Shown here in pieces: positions 8,604 to 15,326 of a stretch of DNA of 64,000 bases. The position numbers were made by a program, and so were the translations under genes. The notes beneath the pieces are model-generated. The model did no database searches. It was not told the origin of the DNA and was given only the letters and a program-made list of their open reading frames with translations. The DNA is taken from positions 1 through 64,000 of the forward strand of contig NZ_BLTJ01000004.1 of NCBI RefSeq assembly GCF_013282095.1. Direction: 5' to 3'. The number at the start of each line of letters is the position of its first letter. The stretch's first letter is position 1. Source of the DNA: Enterocloster alcoholdehydrogenati. Its GTDB lineage: Bacteria > Bacillota > Clostridia > Lachnospirales > Lachnospiraceae.

Positions 8604-8993
8604 ATGAGATTATCAAACGGTTTTGTTATTGACAAAGAGAAAACATTTGGAGAATTAAAATTTACAGCGGTGCGTGATGTGTTCTTGCAGAATGAGGACG
8701 GAACACCGAGTACCCAGCTTAAAAAGCGTATCTATGATTTGAAGTGCAGTCTGCATGGTGGAATTATCCCCGTGTCTGTACCGCCAGAAGTACCGTTAAG
8801 GGAATTTCCTTACAATGCAGTCGTGGAGCTTGTCAATCCCGTAGCCGATACGGTATCAAGAAAGACGTTTGGTGGTGCAGATGTGGACTGGTATGTAAAG
8901 GCAGAGGATATTGTCTTGAAGAATAAAGGCAACCAGAACGCAGGCAATCCACAGAATAATAACACGCAGGGACAGCCGAAAAAACAAAATTAG
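8604..8993 (+). CDS. DUF961 family protein (Tn916 Orf22-like)
   Basis: A 129-residue paralogue of the preceding protein, starting at ATG 8604 behind AAAGGAG. It shares the layout FGELKFTAVRDVF ... KRIYDLKCSL ... VELVNPV ... WYVKAEDIVL, and adds a low-complexity Asn/Gln-rich tail (NAGNPQNNNTQGQPKKQN). Tn916 carries the same tandem pair. A role in element replication or processing at oriT is known for related ICE proteins and is only inferred here. In Tn916 the coupling ATPase gene follows directly, whereas here a DUF523 gene intervenes. Confidence 0.88.
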   Translation: MRLSNGFVIDKEKTFGELKFTAVRDVFLQNEDGTPSTQLKKRIYDLKCSLHGGIIPVSVPPEVPLREFPYNAVVELVNPVADTVSRKTFGGADVDWYVKAEDIVLKNKGNQNAGNPQNNNTQGQPKKQN

Positions 8994-9062
8994 AGATTAG
9001 ATTTTTATTGTGAGGTAATTCGTTGAATGATATAATTAGGATAAATTGTGAGGTGCTTATCT

Positions 9063-9479
9063 ATGAAAGTATTAGTTAGTTCATGTATCATGGGAAAAAA
9101 CTGCAAATATAACGGTGGGAATAATCTCAATCCGAAAGTTGTAGAGTTTCTAAAAGACAAAGAGGTTATCGAGATTTGTCCAGAATTATTAGCGAATATG
9201 CCTACACCACGTCCTAGTGCGGAAATAGTAAATGGTATTGTCATGGATATAAATGGAAATATTGTTGATGAGGAATATCGTCATGCGGTACAGTTGGCTT
9301 TAAATGAAATAAAAAGTGTGGAAATAGACTTAGTTATTCTGCAATCAAGAAGCCCAACTTGTGCAGTCAAAAATATTTATGATGGTAGTTTTACGGGAAA
9401 ATTGATAAAAGGTCAAGGTCTGTTTGCACAAGCGTTAATTGAGGCTGGATATAAAGTGTTGGACTCAGAAGATTTTTAA
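9063..9479 (+). CDS. DUF523 family protein (ICE cargo)
   Basis: A 138-residue protein with the DUF523 signature: an N-terminal VSSCIMGKNCKYNGGNN block, a CPELLANMPTPRPSAEI block, and the SRSPTCAVKNIYDGSFTGKL block, with conserved cysteines that suggest a metal or redox role. The molecular function is not known. ATG 9063 is preferred over GTG 9048 because GTGAGG lies about eight bases before it. The gene and its flanks are richer in A+T than the backbone genes, and a strong terminator closes it, so it looks like a self-contained cargo cassette placed between the DUF961 pair and tcpA. Confidence 0.85.
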   Translation: MKVLVSSCIMGKNCKYNGGNNLNPKVVEFLKDKEVIEICPELLANMPTPRPSAEIVNGIVMDINGNIVDEEYRHAVQLALNEIKSVEIDLVILQSRSPTCAVKNIYDGSFTGKLIKGQGLFAQALIEAGYKVLDSEDF

Positions 9480-9495
9480 TGAATAGTAATGAAAA

Positions 9496-9526
9496 AGCAG
9501 TTAGTCTTAGGATTGACTGTTTTTTT
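9496..9526 (+). terminator. Intrinsic terminator after the DUF523 gene
   Basis: AGCAGTTAGTC pairs with GATTGACTGTT around a TTAG tetraloop and is followed by a run of T. It is a near copy of the terminator at 13516-13548, including the loop and the downstream TACC-type sequence, although the two follow unrelated cargo genes. Confidence 0.85.
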
Positions 9527-9552
9527 CATACCCAGAAAGGAGTGATTGATTT

Positions 9553-10947
9553 ATGCGTAAGATTTGGAACAAAGGACACCGTATCAGAGCCAGCGACAAA
9601 CACCTTGTCTATCATTTTTCCATAGGGACGCTTCTGTTTGTATTCGTGGCGGTTCTCTTGTTACTCAATATCAAACAGCTCATGTGTACCGATTGGGAGC
9701 ATTTCAGCTTGTTAGAGAACGGCTTGACGCTTTCCCCTTACAACTTCATAACCATACTGATAGCGACTGGTGTTTGTGCATTGGTCGCTTTTCTATATTA
9801 CCGCTTTTGTTACGACGGTTTCAAGAAGCTCCTGCACCGTCAAAAGCTGGCAAGAATGGTACTGGAAAATAAGTGGTATGAAGCTGATACCGTACAAGAC
9901 AGCGGTTTTTTTACTGACCTGCAAAGCAGATCAAGGGAAAAAATCGTCTGGTTTCCAAAGATTTATTATCAAATGGAAAAGGGACTGCTTCATATCCGCT
10001 GTGAAATTACGCTGGGGAAATATCAAGACCAGCTTTTACGGTTAGAGGATAAATTGGAAAGTGGCTTGTATTGCGAACTGACCGACAAGACCTTACATGA
10101 CGGTTATATCGAATATACCCTGCTTTATGATATGATAGCGAACCGCATTACCATTGATGAAGTACGGGCAGAAAACGGCTGTCTTAGACTGATGAAAAAT
10201 CTTGTCTGGGAATATGACGCACTCCCTCACGCTCTGATTGCTGGTGGGACTGGTGGCGGTAAAACGTATTTTCTGCTGACGCTCATTGAAGCCTTACTGC
10301 ATACTAACGCTGTCCTTTACATCTTAGACCCGAAAAATGCGGACTTAGCAGACTTAGGAACAGTTATGGGAAATGTGTATCACACCAAAGAAGAAATGAT
10401 AGACTGTGTCAATGCCTTTTATGAGGGCATGGTACAGCGAAGTGAGGAAATGAAGCAACACCCGAACTATAAGACGGGCGAAAACTATGCCTATCTGGGA
10501 CTGCCACCCTGCTTTCTTATCTTTGATGAATATGTAGCATTTTTTGAAATGCTGGGGACGAAAGAAAGTGTGAGCTTACTTAGCCAGTTAAAGAAAATCG
10601 TTATGTTAGGACGACAAGCAGGTTATTTCCTTATCGTTGCCTGCCAGCGTCCAGACGCAAAGTATTTCTCGGACGGTATCAGAGATAACTTCAATTTCCG
10701 TGTGGGCTTGGGGCGTATCAGCGAATTAGGTTACGGTATGCTGTTCGGTTCAGATGTGAAAAAACAGTTTTTTCAGAAGCGTATCAAGGGGCGTGGCTAT
10801 TGTGATGTGGGAACAAGCGTTATCAGTGAGTTTTACACGCCTTTAGTCCCGAAAGGACATGATTTTTTGCAGACTATCGGCTCTCTTGCACAAGCAAGGC
10901 AGGACGGGACGGCGACGTGCGAAGCGAAAGGCGACGGCACGGACTAG
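9553..10947 (+). CDS. FtsK/SpoIIIE-type coupling ATPase TcpA (Tn916 Orf21 / ICEBs1 ConQ)
   Basis: A 464-residue membrane ATPase that recruits the relaxase-DNA complex to the transfer channel. Two N-terminal membrane segments (about residues 20-45 and 70-95) precede the motor domain. The Walker A motif AGGTGGGKTYF lies near residues 229-239, Walker B is CFLIFDEYVAFF, and CQRPDAKYFSDGIRDNFNFRV is typical of FtsK-like coupling proteins. An AAAGGAG site lies before the start. The oriT-like region and the relaxase gene follow immediately, as in Tn916. Confidence 0.93.
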   Translation: MRKIWNKGHRIRASDKHLVYHFSIGTLLFVFVAVLLLLNIKQLMCTDWEHFSLLENGLTLSPYNFITILIATGVCALVAFLYYRFCYDGFKKLLHRQKLARMVLENKWYEADTVQDSGFFTDLQSRSREKIVWFPKIYYQMEKGLLHIRCEITLGKYQDQLLRLEDKLESGLYCELTDKTLHDGYIEYTLLYDMIANRITIDEVRAENGCLRLMKNLVWEYDALPHALIAGGTGGGKTYFLLTLIEALLHTNAVLYILDPKNADLADLGTVMGNVYHTKEEMIDCVNAFYEGMVQRSEEMKQHPNYKTGENYAYLGLPPCFLIFDEYVAFFEMLGTKESVSLLSQLKKIVMLGRQAGYFLIVACQRPDAKYFSDGIRDNFNFRVGLGRISELGYGMLFGSDVKKQFFQKRIKGRGYCDVGTSVISEFYTPLVPKGHDFLQTIGSLAQARQDGTATCEAKGDGTD

Positions 10948-10953
10948 CCGTTG

Positions 10954-11120
10954 CTGGTGTGGCGTAAGCCACGCCAGCAGGTAAAACCCCTCGGTATCTA
11001 ACAGAGGGGTACGTTTGCAAATAGACAAAAGACAAAAAACATAGGAAACATAAGGCTTCTGGCATGGTTTCCTAGCAAAAATCAGTTGTGAAGTCGCCTT
11101 AAAAAACTTCACACTTGACA
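10954..11120 (+). other. Probable origin of transfer (oriT), with four inverted repeats
   Basis: The gap between tcpA and mobT is where Tn916 has oriT. Four inverted repeats are visible: 10954-10963/10968-10977 (CTGGTGTGGC/GCCACGCCAG), 10986-10992/11004-11010 (ACCCCTC/GAGGGGT), 11042-11049/11067-11074 (TAGGAAAC/GTTTCCTA), and 11087-11094/11106-11113 (TGTGAAGT/ACTTCACA). The relaxase encoded just downstream would nick within this region; the nick position is not determined. Confidence 0.75.
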
Positions 11121-11130
11121 GATTGGGGGT

Positions 11131-12327
11131 ATGGTTCTGAATGAAGAACAATGGATAAAAGAATTACGGGAGAAACGGATTGCTTACGGTATCTCACAAG
11201 GCAGGCTGGCGGTGGCTTCTGGTATCACAAGGGAATATCTCAACAAGATAGAAAGCGGAAAAATGAAGCCGTCAAAGGAACTTCTGGAAACTCTGCATAA
11301 GGAACTGGCAAGGTTCAATCCAGAAGCACCGCTTACCATGCTGTTTGATTATGTGAAAATTCGTTTTCCCACGCTGGATATACAGCACATCATCAAAGAT
11401 ATATTAAAACTGAATATCAATTATATGCTCCATGAAGATTACGGACATTACAGTTATACGGAGCATTATTCTTTAGGGGACATCTTTATCTATACGTCGG
11501 CTGACGAAGAAAAAGGTGTCCTTTTAGAGTTAAAGGGGCGTGGTTGCAGGCAGTTTGAAAGTTACCTGTTAGCACAACAAAGAAGCTGGTATGACTTTCT
11601 CATGGACGCACTCGTAGACGGTGGCGTGATGAAGCGTATCGACCTTGCTATCAACGACCATACGGGCATTTTGGATATTCCAGAGCTTGCGGAAAAATGC
11701 AGGAAACGGGAATATATTGGAAAGTCCAGAAGCTATAAGTTTTATCAGTCGGGCGAGCTTATCAAGCACAGAGAGGACGACAGAGAATATATGGGACGTA
11801 CCCTTTATCTTGGTTCGCTGAAATCTGATGTATATTTCTGTATCTATGAAAAGGACTATGAGCAGTACGTCAAGTTAGGGACACCGCTGGAAGAAGCAGA
11901 CATTATCAACCGTTTTGAGATACGGCTTCGGAATGAACGAGCCTATTATGCAGTACGAGATTTGCTGACTTATTATGACGCAGAGCAGACCGCATTTTCT
12001 ATCATCAATCAGTATGTGCGGTTTGTTGATGAAGAACCAGACAAGCGAAAAAATGACTGGAAACTCAATGACCGCTGGGCTTGGTTTATTGGCGATAACA
12101 GACAGAGCTTGAAGCTGACGACAAAGCCAGAGCCTTACACCTTAGACCGTACATTGCGGTGGGTACAAAGGCAGGTAGCACCAACCTTGAAAATGCTGAA
12201 AAAGATTGATAAGGGAAACGGTACAGACTACATGGAAACAATCGAACAGCAGGCAAAGCTCACAGAAAAGCATGAAATGATAATCAAACAGCAGACGACC
12301 CCTGCAAAAGATTTGGTGGAAAGTTAG
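11131..12327 (+). CDS. mobT: MobT-type relaxase, Rep_trans family (Tn916 Orf20 / NicK)
   Basis: A 398-residue relaxase. The N-terminus is a helix-turn-helix of the XRE type (residues about 10-65, ISQGRLAVASGITREYLNKIESGK). The remainder is the Rep_trans replication-initiator domain with LLELKGRGCRQFE, RIDLAINDHTG and the FEIRLRNERA block. Enzymes of this class nick oriT, stay covalently attached through a Tyr and start rolling-circle replication; they derive from plasmid replication initiators rather than from classical MOB relaxases. Full length for the family (Tn916 Orf20 is about 400 residues). The gene lies 11 bp after the last inverted repeat of the oriT region. Confidence 0.93.
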   Translation: MVLNEEQWIKELREKRIAYGISQGRLAVASGITREYLNKIESGKMKPSKELLETLHKELARFNPEAPLTMLFDYVKIRFPTLDIQHIIKDILKLNINYMLHEDYGHYSYTEHYSLGDIFIYTSADEEKGVLLELKGRGCRQFESYLLAQQRSWYDFLMDALVDGGVMKRIDLAINDHTGILDIPELAEKCRKREYIGKSRSYKFYQSGELIKHREDDREYMGRTLYLGSLKSDVYFCIYEKDYEQYVKLGTPLEEADIINRFEIRLRNERAYYAVRDLLTYYDAEQTAFSIINQYVRFVDEEPDKRKNDWKLNDRWAWFIGDNRQSLKLTTKPEPYTLDRTLRWVQRQVAPTLKMLKKIDKGNGTDYMETIEQQAKLTEKHEMIIKQQTTPAKDLVES

Positions 12328-12339
12328 GAGTGATAAAAA

Positions 12340-12474
12340 ATGTGGGTATTATTAAAAGACTTCCTGCTGGTATCTATGGGAATGGGTATCGGCGTAGTCT
12401 TGATGTGTATTTTGAATGTCGGCAAAGAAGCTGACTGTGAAACGAAACAATTAGAAGAAAGTGAGGACAATTAA
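12340..12474 (+). CDS. Small membrane protein, DUF3789 type
   Basis: A 44-residue protein starting at ATG 12340 (TAGGAGTGATAAAAA upstream). It has one hydrophobic helix, FLLVSMGMGIGVVLMCIL, followed by an acidic tail ending in EESEDN. It matches the short DUF3789 proteins found between relaxase and TcpD genes of Tn916-like elements. Its stop codon directly precedes the next ATG, so the two are translated together. The function is unknown. Confidence 0.75.
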   Translation: MWVLLKDFLLVSMGMGIGVVLMCILNVGKEADCETKQLEESEDN

Positions 12475-12696
12475 ATGAATTTCGGACAAAATTTGTATCA
12501 ATGGTTTTTATCAAATGCACAGAGCTTAGTGCTTATGGCGATCGTGGTTATCGGTATCTACTTAGGTTTCAAGCGTGAGTTTTCCAAACTTATCGGCTTC
12601 TTGGTAGTTGCCTTAATTGCTGTCGGCTTGGTATTCAATGCTGGCGGTGTAAAAGATGTACTGTTAGAGTTGTTTAACAAAATCATCGGTGCATAA
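12475..12696 (+). CDS. TcpD family conjugative membrane protein
   Basis: A 73-residue protein with two membrane helices (LVLMAIVVIGIYLGF and LIGFLVVALIAVGLVFNAGG) separated by KREFSKLIG. This two-helix hairpin is the TcpD arrangement seen in Tn916- and pCW3-type transfer systems, where it contributes to the membrane channel. The start codon immediately follows the stop of the DUF3789 gene. In the standard backbone the ardA gene follows; here a DUF3781/GyrI-like cassette is inserted. Confidence 0.8.
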   Translation: MNFGQNLYQWFLSNAQSLVLMAIVVIGIYLGFKREFSKLIGFLVVALIAVGLVFNAGGVKDVLLELFNKIIGA

Positions 12697-12781
12697 AAAT
12701 TTATTGTAGTGCTGATATGAGAATGTTATAATTGGGATATAAAACATACAAATAAATTGCTGAAAAATGAGGTATCAAAAT

Positions 12782-13024
12782 ATGGAAAATGAATTACTGG
12801 AAAACTTAGGAAGACTTCACACAACTGAACTTGGCGTTATTAGAATTAAAAAGAACTTATCTTTGAATGTAGAAAATGTAATTGAATGGTGCAAAGAAAA
12901 AATTAGCCTTTCTAATGCGGAAATCACAAGAAAAGGAAAAAATTGGTATATAACGATTGATAATTGTATTATAACAGTAAATGCGTACAGTTATACCGTT
13001 ATCACTGCTCACAAGGTAAAATGA
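12782..13024 (+). CDS. DUF3781 protein (ICE cargo)
   Basis: An 80-residue protein starting at ATG 12782, chosen over 12767 because GAGGT lies eight bases before it. The family features LHTTELGVIRIKKNL, VIEWCKEKI, GKNWYITIDNCIITVNAYSYTVITAHK are all present. Function is unknown; DUF3781 proteins are small cytoplasmic proteins often found next to regulators. The stop overlaps the start of the GyrI-like gene (ATGA), so the two form a translationally coupled pair. Base composition is much more A+T-rich than the flanking transfer genes, which points to separate acquisition. Confidence 0.82.
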   Translation: MENELLENLGRLHTTELGVIRIKKNLSLNVENVIEWCKEKISLSNAEITRKGKNWYITIDNCIITVNAYSYTVITAHKVK

Positions 13025-13491
13025 TAAATTTTTCTATAAAGGAATTAAACGCATTTGCAGTTATTGGGCAAGAAGTAGAACTGACTAATTATCAAAAAAA
13101 GAATATTCAGATTAGTACACAGTTTTGGAGAAAGTTTAACAGTAGTTTGAAAAAAGCGTATCTTTCACAATCGGGAAATTGGGTAAAATATGCTTTTATG
13201 GAAAGAAGAAATGGAAAACTTTATTATTTCTGTTCTATTCCCCAAAGAACCATTACCCCAGAGGGCTTTCTGTATAAAGAAATACCGTCTTATAAATATT
13301 TGGTTGTGGAACATATTGGTGCTATGGAAAAAATATATGAAACTTATGGAAAAATTTATCAGGAAATTATTCCTAATACACCATATACCCCTATAAAAAA
13401 TATTATCCTGCACTTTGAAAAATATGATTACCGTTTCCATTGGAATAGAGATAATTCAGTTATTGAAATTTGGATACCTATTCAAGATTAA
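13021..13491 (+). CDS. GyrI-like / effector-binding domain protein (ICE cargo)
   Basis: A 156-residue protein read from ATG 13021, which overlaps the preceding stop. The pattern resembles the GyrI-like small-molecule-binding fold: an N-terminal AFAVIGQEVELTNY strand, FWRKFN, KYLVVEHIGAMEKIYETYGKIYQEIIP, and the closing HFEKYDYRFHWNRDNSVIEIWIPI. Such domains bind drugs or other ligands either alone or as the C-terminal part of AraC regulators; no DNA-binding part is present here. Together with DUF3781 it may be a small detoxification or sensing unit, which is inference. Confidence 0.78.
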   Translation: MINFSIKELNAFAVIGQEVELTNYQKKNIQISTQFWRKFNSSLKKAYLSQSGNWVKYAFMERRNGKLYYFCSIPQRTITPEGFLYKEIPSYKYLVVEHIGAMEKIYETYGKIYQEIIPNTPYTPIKNIILHFEKYDYRFHWNRDNSVIEIWIPIQD

Positions 13492-13515
13492 AAACAATTT
13501 CATATCCATACACAC

Positions 13516-13548
13516 AAAGCAGTTGGTCTTAGGATTGACTGCTTTTTT
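13516..13548 (+). terminator. Intrinsic terminator after the DUF3781/GyrI-like pair
   Basis: AAAGCAGTTGGTC pairs with GATTGACTGCTTT (13 bp including G-T pairs) around TTAG, followed by six T. It is nearly identical to the terminator at 9496-9526, and as there it separates cargo from a following backbone gene with its own ribosome-binding site. Confidence 0.88.
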
Positions 13549-13578
13549 CTTACCTAAAAATCAGATTGGAGTGATGAA

Positions 13579-13806
13579 ATGAACGATATTTTTAAGGATA
13601 TGCAGGCAAAAGTCGGCTGTGAATATCTTTCCGACATGCCCTTTTACAAGCGTGAAGTATGGCAGGAAATGAAACGGCTGAGCCCTGCCGACTATCCTAA
13701 AAAACAACTGGAAGATTTTTCTGTCTATGTTTTTGGTATGTCCTACCAGATATTACAGGCAGTTATGAAACAACAGAGAGGAAGTGAAAAACAATGTATG
13801 AATTAA
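13579..13806 (+). CDS. Small conserved protein upstream of ardA
   Basis: A 75-residue protein starting at ATG 13579 behind TTGGAGTGATGA. It contains MNDIFKDMQAKVGCEYLSDM and EMKRLSPADYPKKQLEDFSVYVFG and has no membrane segment or recognisable catalytic motif. Its last 13 bases overlap the start of the first ardA gene, so it belongs to the antirestriction operon. I do not recognise a named family; such short proteins occur next to ardA in related elements. Confidence 0.65.
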   Translation: MNDIFKDMQAKVGCEYLSDMPFYKREVWQEMKRLSPADYPKKQLEDFSVYVFGMSYQILQAVMKQQRGSEKQCMN

Positions 13807-14291
13807 GAGTACAGATTGAAGCTGTCCCAACAGTCGAGGGCGATATACTATCCGCATGGTTTACCCTGCCGATTGACGAGGAACTCTTTTCTGAAAGGCT
13901 GGGCGTGGACGCAGAAAGCAATGATTACCGTATCACAGAAAAGGAACTGCCCTTTGCCGAGGAAGTGGACGAAGATACTACGGTGGATAGGCTCAATGAT
14001 TTTTACTACACTTATGAAAGCCTGCCAGCCGATTTGAAAGAGGACTACGGGGAGCTGATGTGCCACTTTACCAGCCTTGAGGAACTGCACCAGCACCGAC
14101 ACGACATTATCCACTATTCATGGTGTAAGAACATGGCTGATGTGGCGAAACATCTGCTAGACAACGACCCTGCCTTTGCAGAGATTGACGAACGCCTAGT
14201 CCGATACTTCAATTTTGAAGCCTACGGACAGTATCTTGACGACAATGGAAAATTCATAGAAACGGAACACGGTATCTACGAACTTCCATAG
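13794..14291 (+). CDS. ardA: ArdA antirestriction protein, copy 1
   Basis: A 165-residue acidic protein of the ArdA family (Tn916 Orf18). ArdA mimics B-form DNA and inhibits type I restriction enzymes, protecting incoming single-stranded and newly replicated element DNA. Visible features are AWFTLPIDEELFSERLGV near the start, a long series of Asp/Glu, and the closing FNFEAYGQYLDDNGKF segment. It is only moderately similar to the second copy directly downstream, so the pair is not a recent duplication. Confidence 0.85.
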   Translation: MYELRVQIEAVPTVEGDILSAWFTLPIDEELFSERLGVDAESNDYRITEKELPFAEEVDEDTTVDRLNDFYYTYESLPADLKEDYGELMCHFTSLEELHQHRHDIIHYSWCKNMADVAKHLLDNDPAFAEIDERLVRYFNFEAYGQYLDDNGKFIETEHGIYELP

Positions 14292-14306
14292 AAATGAGGT
14301 GGTCTA

Positions 14307-14813
14307 ATGAGCGTTGATGATATGGCAGTCTATATCGCAAATTTAGGGGATTATGTTGAGGGCGGTGTCAAAGGGGCGTGGTTTCATTTTCCACTCGACG
14401 AGGAAGAAATCGCAGAGCGTATCGGGCTGAATGGTCGTTATGAAGAATACGTTATCCACGATAGCGAAAACTTCCCTTGCGAGTTGGAAGAATATACGTC
14501 CATAGAAGAACTAAACCGTATCTATGAGCTGATACAAGACTTTCCAGAGGAAGTGTTAGATAATCTTGACGATTTTATTTCCTACTATGGCGACCTTGAA
14601 GAACTGGCAGACCATATTGGCGATATTATCTGCTATTCGAGGTGTGAAACAATGGAAGATGTTGCGTATCAGAAGATTTATGAAGAAAATGTACTTGGGG
14701 AAATACCGCCTGCCTTTTTCCATTACATAGATTGTGAAGCCTATGGCAGAGATATTGAAATTCAAGACTATTTTGTAAAAACAAGGTACGGTATGTGTGA
14801 AATCAAACGATAA
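14307..14813 (+). CDS. ardA: ArdA antirestriction protein, copy 2 (Tn916 Orf18-like)
   Basis: A 168-residue ArdA protein starting at ATG 14307 behind GAGGTGG. It has the characteristic beginning MAVYIANLGDYVEGGVKGAWFHFPLDEEEIAERIG, an ACID-type acidic interior (EELNRIYELIQDFPEEV), and the ending YIDCEAYGRDIEIQDYFV. This copy looks closer to Tn916 Orf18 than copy 1. Two different ArdA proteins could widen the range of restriction systems that are blocked; that is inference. Confidence 0.92.
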   Translation: MSVDDMAVYIANLGDYVEGGVKGAWFHFPLDEEEIAERIGLNGRYEEYVIHDSENFPCELEEYTSIEELNRIYELIQDFPEEVLDNLDDFISYYGDLEELADHIGDIICYSRCETMEDVAYQKIYEENVLGEIPPAFFHYIDCEAYGRDIEIQDYFVKTRYGMCEIKR

Positions 14814-14823
14814 GCTGGAAGAT

Positions 14824-14895
14824 CAGCAACAAGAACTGTTGCTACTGACAGCGATTTTATATTGAGGGACAGTCTGAAAATGGCTGTCCTTTTCC
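14824..14895 (+). terminator. Hairpin pair after ardA, the second terminator-like
   Basis: AGCAACA (14825-14831) pairs with TGTTGCT (14837-14843). Then AGGGACAG (14865-14872) pairs with CTGTCCTT (14884-14891) and continues into TTTTCC. It lies just upstream of the tcpE ribosome-binding site, so read-through or antitermination would be needed for expression of the channel genes from upstream promoters. Confidence 0.65.
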
Positions 14896-14927
14896 ATTTA
14901 GAAATTTACGAAAGGAGCTGGAAGAAC

Positions 14928-15326
14928 TTGAAAAAAATTAAATCTTATACGGGTATCTGGAACGTGGAAAAAGTCTTGTATGCAATCAATGACTTTAACC
15001 TGCCCTTTCCCGTTACCTTTACGCAGATTACATGGTTTGTGCTTACAGAATTTATCATCATTCTGTTTGGGGATATTCCCCCACTTTCCATGATTGAGGG
15101 AGCATTTCTCAAATATTTCGGTATTCCCGTTGCTCTCACTTGGTTTATGTCGCAGAAAACCTTTGACGGAAAGAAGCCGTACAGCTTTTTGAAATCGCAA
15201 ATAACCTATGCCCTGCGACCGAAAATCACTTATGCAGGAAAAGCCGTAAAACTGCATAAGCAGATATTGAATGAAACAATCACGGCAGTAAGGAGTGTGA
15301 ACGATGTTCCCGATAAAATATATTGA
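14928..15326 (+). CDS. TcpE family conjugal transfer protein (Tn916 Orf17 / ICEBs1 ConD)
   Basis: A 132-residue protein read from TTG 14928, ten bases after AAAGGAG; no ATG is suitably placed. It has the start KKIKSYTGIWNVEKVLYAINDFNLPFP, two membrane segments (ITWFVLTEFIIILFGD and FGIPVALTWFMS), and a basic C-terminal part (KPYSFLKSQITYALRP). TcpE/ConD proteins are integral-membrane parts of the transfer channel that help place the VirB4-type ATPase at the membrane. Its end overlaps the ATPase start by 23 bp. Confidence 0.88.
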   Translation: MKKIKSYTGIWNVEKVLYAINDFNLPFPVTFTQITWFVLTEFIIILFGDIPPLSMIEGAFLKYFGIPVALTWFMSQKTFDGKKPYSFLKSQITYALRPKITYAGKAVKLHKQILNETITAVRSVNDVPDKIY

